A stretch of DNA of 64,000 bases from a bacterium (lineage in GTDB: Bacteria > Pseudomonadota > Alphaproteobacteria > Acetobacterales > Acetobacteraceae): the NCBI GenBank assembly GCA_026224825.1, contig JAMFRO010000018.1, positions 124,001 to 188,000 of the forward strand, read 5' to 3'. The notes under the pieces were generated by a model that searched no databases, was not told where the DNA came from, and saw nothing but the letters and a program-made list of their open reading frames with translations. Position 1 is the stretch's first letter. Every line of letters begins with the position of its first letter. Made by a program: the position numbers and the translations under genes. Positions 58,934 through 64,000 of the stretch are shown piece by piece.

Positions 58934-60025
58934 TTAAGCTGCGATGCCGGCGGCGGGGCGGTTCGCCACGGCCTCGCGCACCAGGGGGATCAGCTCCTGG
59001 CCATATTGGATCGCATCTTCCAGCGGATCGAAACCGCGGATGAGGAAGGTGGTGACGCCGAGATCGTAATAATCGAGCAGAGCATCGGCCACCTGCGCGC
59101 CGGTGCCGACCAGCCCGGTGCTGTTGCCCTGCGCCCCGGTGATGCGGGCAAAGCCGGTCCAGAGGCGCTTGTCCAGCCGGTCACCCTGGCCGACGGCATG
59201 CAGCAGCCGGGCTGAGCCCTCGCTGCCGGGGGCGCCTGCGAAATCAGCCAGGCCGAGTTTGGCGCGCTCGGCTCTGGTGCGGGTTAGAATGGCTTCGGCG
59301 CGGGCCCAGGCTGCGTCCTCTGTGCGGGCCAATATCGGGCGTAGCGACAGGCTGAACTGGATGGTGCGGCCATGCTTTGCCGCTGCCGCGCGCACGCGGG
59401 TGACCTGCTCGCGCACCTGCTCCAAAGTTTCGCCGAATAGAGCGTAGATATCGGCATATTTGCCTGCGGCTTCGATGGCCGCCGGAGAAGAACCACCGAA
59501 AAAGATGGGGATATGCGGCTTTTGCACCGGCTTCTCGGCAATGAAGCCGCCTTTGAAGCGGTAGTATTGGCCTTCGTGGTCGAACGGCGCCTCCGCCGTC
59601 CAGAGCTTACGCAGCAGGCCGACATATTCATCCGTGCGGGCGTAACGCTCGTCCTTGTTGAGGAAGTCGCCGTCGCGCTGCTGCTCGGTGTCACTTGCGC
59701 CCGAGATGATATGCACGGAGGCACGGCCGCGCGAGAGATGGTCGATGGTGGCCAAAGTGCGGGCGGCCAATGTGGGGGCGACGAAGCCGGGGCGGTGCGC
59801 CAGCATGATGCCGAGCCGCTCCGTTACGGCGGCAACATAGGTGCCGAGATGCAGCCCGTCCGGCTGGGTCGAGCCATAGCCGATCAGTACACGATCAAAT
59901 CCGGCAGCCTCATGCGCCTGGGCGAAGCGCTTCAGATAATCCACATCGAAATGGCCGGTTTCGGCCCGGAAGGTGATGTTTGCGGGGTTGCGATGGGCGA
60001 CAAGTCCGGTGAACGATACCGTCAT
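58934..60025 (-). CDS. SsuD-like FMNH2-dependent alkanesulfonate monooxygenase
   Basis: 363 residues of the LLM class in its SsuD-like branch. Motifs: 'FAQAHEAAGFDRVLIGYGSTQPD', 'ERLGIMLAHRPGFVAPTLAARTLATIDHLSRGRASVHIISG' in adjoining pieces, 'DGDFLNKDERYARTDEYVGLL' and 'KPHIPIFFGGSSPAAIEAAGKYADIYALFG'. It would split C-S bonds of sulfonates to sulfite and aldehyde with FMNH2 from a separate reductase. It is downstream of permease and binding-protein genes of matching type. Sulfonate is the likeliest substrate class, but relatives act on other compounds. Confidence 0.85.
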   Translation of the reverse strand: MTVSFTGLVAHRNPANITFRAETGHFDVDYLKRFAQAHEAAGFDRVLIGYGSTQPDGLHLGTYVAAVTERLGIMLAHRPGFVAPTLAARTLATIDHLSRGRASVHIISGASDTEQQRDGDFLNKDERYARTDEYVGLLRKLWTAEAPFDHEGQYYRFKGGFIAEKPVQKPHIPIFFGGSSPAAIEAAGKYADIYALFGETLEQVREQVTRVRAAAAKHGRTIQFSLSLRPILARTEDAAWARAEAILTRTRAERAKLGLADFAGAPGSEGSARLLHAVGQGDRLDKRLWTGFARITGAQGNSTGLVGTGAQVADALLDYYDLGVTTFLIRGFDPLEDAIQYGQELIPLVREAVANRPAAGIAA

Positions 60026-60134
60026 AACGGAGACTCCTTGAATATTTCAGGGTTTAGTTTTTGGGCAGAAAGGCTGGCAAAGCAAATGAGTTGTTTTCAT
60101 GAGTTGATGAGATTCACAGGTGGAAACCGATTTT

Positions 60135-60959
60135 CTAAAGCCCTTTTTCCGGGATGATGGAGGGGCGCCAGGCCAGCAGATGCCGCTCCAGGGCGCGCAC
60201 TGACTGGTCTGTGGCCAGGCCGAGAAAAGCGTAGATCAGGAGGCCGTCGAAGATGATGTCGGTGCGGAGGAAATCGCGCGCATTCATGACGAGATAGCCA
60301 ATGCCGGAGGAGGCGTTGACCTGCTCGGCGACGACCAGGCTGATCCAGGAAATGCCGAAAGCCTGACGCAGCCCGGTGAGAAAACCGGGCAGGGCGGCGG
60401 GGAGGATGACATGCCAGATTTTTTCGGCATGGGAGAGGCCGAGGATGGAGGCTGCTTCCAGCAGTTTACGATCGGCACCGCGCACGGCGGAGAACAGATT
60501 TAAATAGATGGGGAAGACACTGCCGAGCGAGATGAGGATGATTTTCGGTGTTTCGCCGATGCCGAACCATAATATCATCAGTGGGATGAGGGCGAGATGC
60601 GGCAGGGTGCGGGCCATTTGCACCGTGGCGTCGATGGCGTCTTCGCCGAAGCGGGAGAGGCTGGCGGTGAGGCCCAGTATGGTGCCTGCGGCAACGCCGC
60701 AGATTAACCCCAGCACCACGCGTTGCAGTGAGATGAGCAGGTTGGGCAGGAGTTGCCCGGTGACGGTGAGTTGCCAGAAACTCCGCACCACCGCGAGCGG
60801 TGTTGGCATGATATGCGAATCGACATAGCCATAGGCGGTGAGCCAGTACCATATTGCAACGATGCTCAATGGTACCGCAACACGGCGCAGCAGCGTGGCG
60901 GGGATAAAGCGGCTCAGTATGAACGGGACAGCCGCGTTTGCGGATAATGAAACGGACAT
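60135..60959 (-). CDS. ABC transporter permease (SsuC/TauC type)
   Basis: 274 residues with six membrane segments. The permease (BPD_transp_1) EAA-like loop reads 'EAASILGLSHAEKIWHVILPAALPGFLTGLRQAFG' in two adjoining stretches (~res 165-200). 'RTLPHLALIPLMILWFGIGETPKIILI' is typical of the nitrate/sulfonate/taurine group. It lies between the substrate-binding protein (7 bases upstream) and the monooxygenase. No ATP-binding subunit is seen within the window. Confidence 0.88.
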   Translation of the reverse strand: MSVSLSANAAVPFILSRFIPATLLRRVAVPLSIVAIWYWLTAYGYVDSHIMPTPLAVVRSFWQLTVTGQLLPNLLISLQRVVLGLICGVAAGTILGLTASLSRFGEDAIDATVQMARTLPHLALIPLMILWFGIGETPKIILISLGSVFPIYLNLFSAVRGADRKLLEAASILGLSHAEKIWHVILPAALPGFLTGLRQAFGISWISLVVAEQVNASSGIGYLVMNARDFLRTDIIFDGLLIYAFLGLATDQSVRALERHLLAWRPSIIPEKGL

Positions 60960-60966
60960 TTCTCCC

Positions 60967-61911
60967 TCAGATCAGGCTGGTGTCGAAATAGCCGCGCACA
61001 TCGGTGCCGGGGGGCAGCAGCCCGACTTTGGCAAAAGTGTCGGCCACGGCCTGGGCCGAGGCGATGGCGGCGTTATCCACCGGCACGACGCGGTCCGGCT
61101 GGCTCTCATGTTCCAACTGCGCTCGCACGTATTCCGGATTTACCTGGATGGCGGCGGCGAGGGCGATTTCCCATTCGCGTTTATGTGTCTCCGACCAGGT
61201 GTAGGCCCGGCTTACGCGCGCCACGTAATCCGCCACGGCGGGACGCAGGCCGGGATCGCGCAATGCTGCAGGGGCGGCGCCGAGCAGGTAGTTGCCGGAT
61301 AAAATGCCGTTCGCGGTGCGCAGCACGCGGGCATGGCCGGCGGCCAGTGCTTCCTGGATGGAATAGCCATAGATCGCCCAGGCATCGAGATCGCCTGCCG
61401 AGAATGCCGCGGCGCCGTCGGTGGGGTCGAGGTTGATGGCCTGGATGTCGGAGAAATCCAGCCCGGCCTGCCATAGCATGCGCAGCAGGTAGTAATGCGA
61501 GGTGGTGGCGCGCACATAGGCAACGCGCTTGCCCTTTAGCCCGGCGATGCTGGTGACCGGCGAGGTTTTTGGTACGAGAACGACCTGATTATTGACGTCG
61601 CCCTTGAGCACCGCCACGGCCCGCACCTGCGCCTGAGATGCGGCGGCGAAGGCCTGCGGGATTTCGCTCCAGCCGCCGAAATCGAGTGCGCCGCCGTTCA
61701 TCGCCTCGATGATCAACTGGCCGGAGGTGAACTCAAAATATTTTAACCGGTATGGTGTTGAAGATTCGCCAGCCAATGGCAGCAAAGTCTGGTCCTGGCC
61801 ACGGAATGTGCCGACACGCAATGTAACGCTTGCGGCGCGGGCGATGTAAGGGGCGGCCAGCGCGGCGGCGCCAAGAGCAAGGGCGGAGCGGCGGCCGAAA
61901 ATTTTGGTCAT
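60967..61911 (-). CDS. ABC substrate-binding protein (SsuA/NrtA type)
   Basis: 314 residues. The start 'MTKIFGRRSALALGAAALAAPYIARAA' has a twin Arg and a Tat-like signal cut near residue 26. The mature part begins 'VTLRVGTFRGQDQTLLPLAG' and includes 'LIIEAMNGGALDFGGWSEIP', 'IAGLKGKRVAYVRATTSHYYLLRML' in adjoining stretches, and 'FSAGDLDAWAIYGYSIQEAL'. This pattern is characteristic of sulfonate/taurine binding proteins. Periplasmic partner of the permease. Confidence 0.87.
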   Translation of the reverse strand: MTKIFGRRSALALGAAALAAPYIARAASVTLRVGTFRGQDQTLLPLAGESSTPYRLKYFEFTSGQLIIEAMNGGALDFGGWSEIPQAFAAASQAQVRAVAVLKGDVNNQVVLVPKTSPVTSIAGLKGKRVAYVRATTSHYYLLRMLWQAGLDFSDIQAINLDPTDGAAAFSAGDLDAWAIYGYSIQEALAAGHARVLRTANGILSGNYLLGAAPAALRDPGLRPAVADYVARVSRAYTWSETHKREWEIALAAAIQVNPEYVRAQLEHESQPDRVVPVDNAAIASAQAVADTFAKVGLLPPGTDVRGYFDTSLI

Positions 61912-61913
61912 GT

Positions 61914-62858
61914 TCAGTAGCCCTGTACTGGTGATACGATGTTGAGCAGCGCCTCGCCGGCGAGGAAGCGGCGTAGATTTTCCCGCAGCAGATTGCCTTG
62001 CACCGTGCGGTCGCTGCCGCCCCAGGAAATATGCGGCGAGAGGCGCACGCGGGGATGGGTGTACAGCGCATGGCCCGGGGGAAGTGGTTCTGGTTCCGTT
62101 ACATCGAGCGTGGCGGTGCCGACCTGGTCTGAGGCAAGGGCGGCGAGGAGTGCGTCATGGTCGAGAATGCGGCCGCGGGCGATGTTTACCAGATGTACGC
62201 CGGGTTTTACCCGGGCCAAAGCAGCGGGGCCTATCAGCCCCGCGGTGGCGGCGGTGAGCGGCAGAGCGATGACCAGATGATCCGCGCCGGCCAGCACCGT
62301 GTCGAGCCCTGCAAAGCGCACACCTGGCGGCGGCGTGCCACCGGAGCGGTTGAAGGCCAGAATGTCCATGCCGAAGGCAAGGGCGCGTGCGGCAATTTCC
62401 TGGCCGATGCTGCCAAAGCCGAGCAGGCCCAGGGTTTTGCCCTTGAGTGTGCCAAGGCTGGGTTTGGGCAGCCAGGCCGCGGCACTGTTGATCCAGATAT
62501 CCGGCAGGTGCTTTTCCACGGAAAGCAGGGCGGCGATTGTATATTCGGCGATGGCCACGCTGTTGCTGCCGCGCCCGCAGGTGACGTTCGGCACATCGAA
62601 CACCCAAGGTGGAAATTCATCCACCCCGGTGGAGACTGTATGCAGCCAGCGCAGCCGGCCGGGCCAGCCCGGCGGCTTTTGCGCCGGCACCACGACGTTG
62701 CCGCCCCGTGGCGGTACGGCAAGGAGAATCTCGGCCTGGGACGGAACCTCCCAGGCCGTGGCGGGGGGAAGCGCCTGTAGTGCTATGTCGCCGGGTAGCC
62801 CCGCCAGAAGTGGCTGGAAGGGTGCCGGTAATTGGTGCGCGATGAGCAATGCGGGCAT
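61914..62858 (-). CDS. D-2-hydroxyacid dehydrogenase family protein
   Basis: 314 residues. The NAD-binding motif 'LGLLGFGSIGQEIAARAL' is at ~145-162. Catalytic Arg in 'VNIARGRILDHDAL', Glu in 'VTEPEPLPPGHALY' and His in 'LSPHISWGG' are all present. It resembles glyoxylate/hydroxypyruvate-type reductases. It is two bases upstream of the binding-protein start and so belongs to the same operon. It might handle the aldehyde or keto acid left after desulfonation, but that is inference. Confidence 0.85.
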   Translation of the reverse strand: MPALLIAHQLPAPFQPLLAGLPGDIALQALPPATAWEVPSQAEILLAVPPRGGNVVVPAQKPPGWPGRLRWLHTVSTGVDEFPPWVFDVPNVTCGRGSNSVAIAEYTIAALLSVEKHLPDIWINSAAAWLPKPSLGTLKGKTLGLLGFGSIGQEIAARALAFGMDILAFNRSGGTPPPGVRFAGLDTVLAGADHLVIALPLTAATAGLIGPAALARVKPGVHLVNIARGRILDHDALLAALASDQVGTATLDVTEPEPLPPGHALYTHPRVRLSPHISWGGSDRTVQGNLLRENLRRFLAGEALLNIVSPVQGY

Positions 62859-62874
62859 GCTTCCCTCTGTATTG

Positions 62875-64000
62875 TTAGTAGGTGTAGGCGAGTTTGAAGA
62901 AGACGGTGCGTGGCGGGTTGACCGGCCCTTCGTACAGATTGGGTGTGCCGCCCCAGGTCAGACTCTGATAGCTCACGCGGTTGGTTAGATTCTGGCCGGT
63001 GATGATCGCCGTCCAGTGCCGGTTGGGAAGCTGGTAGCTGGCAAAGGCGTCGACGAAAGCCTGCGGATGGATTTCAGCCTGGCCATAGTTGAAGACATCC
63101 GAGAAATAGGATGTTTCATAGGAAATATCGGACCCCAGCGTGACCTGCCCCGGAATGTTCAGCGGCACCTCATAATTGGCGGCGCCGTAAAGCTGCCAGC
63201 GGGGTGCGAAGGGAAGCTGGTTGCCGGTGGCGTTCGCGGCCAGGCCGGTGTTGACGCTGGTGCCGGGGTTGGGAAATGAGTCGAACCGGCTCCAAAGATA
63301 ACTGGCATTGCCGGTCAATGTCAGCCCATCCACCGGCTGTGCAACCGACTCAAGTTCAAAACCATCGGAATGCGCGGCGTTCACGTTGGAGCGCACCGAG
63401 ACCAGCGCGCCGCCGGCGCCGGAAGGTACTGTCGCTGTTTCCTGCAGGCCGGTATAGGCGTTATAAAATAACGTGCCGTTCAGGCGCAGCCTGTGGTCCA
63501 GCCAGTCGGTTTTCAACCCGGCCTCGTAGGTTGTCACCTTTTCCTGGTTGTAGGGCAGGGCTTGGACCAGGGTGGCGGCGCGGTTGTTGAAGCCGCCGGC
63601 ATCGAAACCTTCCGCGATGCTGCCATAGGCAAAAATGCCTGGGGTGAACTGGTATGACAGGCCGTATTTAGGCGTGAAGGAATACCAGGTCTTGTCACCC
63701 GCATATTTGAAGTTGCCCTTCAGAGCGGTATTCTCGGTCGCGGTGTTGGTGGGCGATCCCGCCACCAGCGGCACACCTTGGAAATTATCATACACGCCTT
63801 GGAAATTGAAGCCGCGATTCTCGATTGTGTAGCGCCCGCCGAGCGTGCCGATGAGTTTGTCCGTAAAATGATAATCGCCCTGCGCATAGGCGGCGTAATC
63901 GGTGGTCTTGGTATCGCCGATCTGGTCTTCGGGGAATGCCGGCGTGCCGGCGCCCGTGGGCGAGACGACGTAACCGATACGGTTGGACGCAAAATTCTCG
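62875..64000 (-). CDS. TonB-dependent outer-membrane receptor, C-terminal part (runs off window)
   Basis: The frame is open to the right edge, so about 374 C-terminal residues are visible and the N-terminal plug and signal are outside. The strand pattern of the beta-barrel is clear: 'DYAAYAQGDYHFTDKLIGTLGGRYTIENR', 'FTPKYGLSYQFTPGIFAYGSIAEGFDAGGF', 'VTTYEAGLKTDWLDHRLRLNGTLFYN' (each given as adjoining stretches), and the barrel ends 'PPRTVFFKLAYTY' with the C-terminal aromatic. It lies 16 bases upstream of the dehydrogenase/ABC/monooxygenase genes on the same strand, so it probably imports the same substrate across the outer membrane. Confidence 0.9.
   Translation of the reverse strand, partial: ENFASNRIGYVVSPTGAGTPAFPEDQIGDTKTTDYAAYAQGDYHFTDKLIGTLGGRYTIENRGFNFQGVYDNFQGVPLVAGSPTNTATENTALKGNFKYAGDKTWYSFTPKYGLSYQFTPGIFAYGSIAEGFDAGGFNNRAATLVQALPYNQEKVTTYEAGLKTDWLDHRLRLNGTLFYNAYTGLQETATVPSGAGGALVSVRSNVNAAHSDGFELESVAQPVDGLTLTGNASYLWSRFDSFPNPGTSVNTGLAANATGNQLPFAPRWQLYGAANYEVPLNIPGQVTLGSDISYETSYFSDVFNYGQAEIHPQAFVDAFASYQLPNRHWTAIITGQNLTNRVSYQSLTWGGTPNLYEGPVNPPRTVFFKLAYTY

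Noticed and set aside
1..64000. tRNA, rRNA, complete insertion sequences, integrase genes or attachment sites
   Set aside because: Gaps between genes are short and I saw no cloverleaf, transposase motif or terminal inverted repeats; the gene remnants are better explained by simple deletions.

Overview
The window is GC-rich and densely coded, and it looks like chromosome from an acidophilic or acetic-acid-type alphaproteobacterium (Acetobacteraceae, Rhodospirillales). The evidence is protein similarity recalled from memory: two proteins carry the Hint_2-type domain common in that family, and there is a compact type II secretion operon, a PoxB-type pyruvate dehydrogenase and a SrpI-like encapsulin. 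I could run no database search. I saw no tRNA, rRNA, CRISPR array or complete insertion sequence. Both window ends cut through genes.

Layout. 1-6557: the 3' part of a giant Gly-rich, beta-repeat surface protein ending in a Hint domain. 6656-14345: a group for surface glycans (two polytopic glycan-type membrane proteins, an Stf0 sulfotransferase, an FkbH-like/SGNH/acyltransferase protein). 14431-24878: a lytic transglycosylase and a type II secretion system, with gspE-F-H-I-J-L-M-N-D-K on the minus strand in mostly overlapping frames and gspG alone on the plus strand. 25238-29116: a secreted phosphoesterase, a di-heme cytochrome c peroxidase and the prepilin peptidase that would process the pseudopilins. 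29123-32920: a TetR regulator divergent from a dioxygenase, a luciferase-like monooxygenase and an SDR. 33144-39534: a GAF-like/GGDEF protein with a 15-bp repeat, an RND exporter, PoxB and an alpha/beta hydrolase. 39648-41582: a calpain-like protease fused to a Hint domain. 41763-48207: an MFS exporter, glycerol kinase, two lone receiver proteins, an ETHE1-like persulfide dioxygenase, a YfcG-like GST and an SDR. 48333-49178: a CmcJ/NvfI-like oxidase.

49429-52360 is the most striking system. It is a family 2A encapsulin shell gene followed by a cysteine desulfurase with a long disordered Pro/Gly-rich N-terminus, the known cargo arrangement, and then a serine acetyltransferase gene cut down to its N-terminal domain. 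This predicts a protein nanocompartment for cysteine-derived sulfur.

52586-54710 holds a Nudix/DUF47 fusion and a PiT phosphate transporter. 54784-58618 is a four-gene acyl-CoA set (SDR, SnoaL-like, MaoC-like, acyl-CoA synthetase). 58613-58909 is an internally deleted old-yellow-enzyme remnant. 58934-64000 is a sulfonate-type uptake and oxidation group (SsuD-like, permease, binding protein, hydroxyacid dehydrogenase, TonB receptor).

Sulfur chemistry recurs across the window: a sulfotransferase, a persulfide dioxygenase, a GST, the encapsulated desulfurase and an SsuD-like operon. That these act together is my inference.
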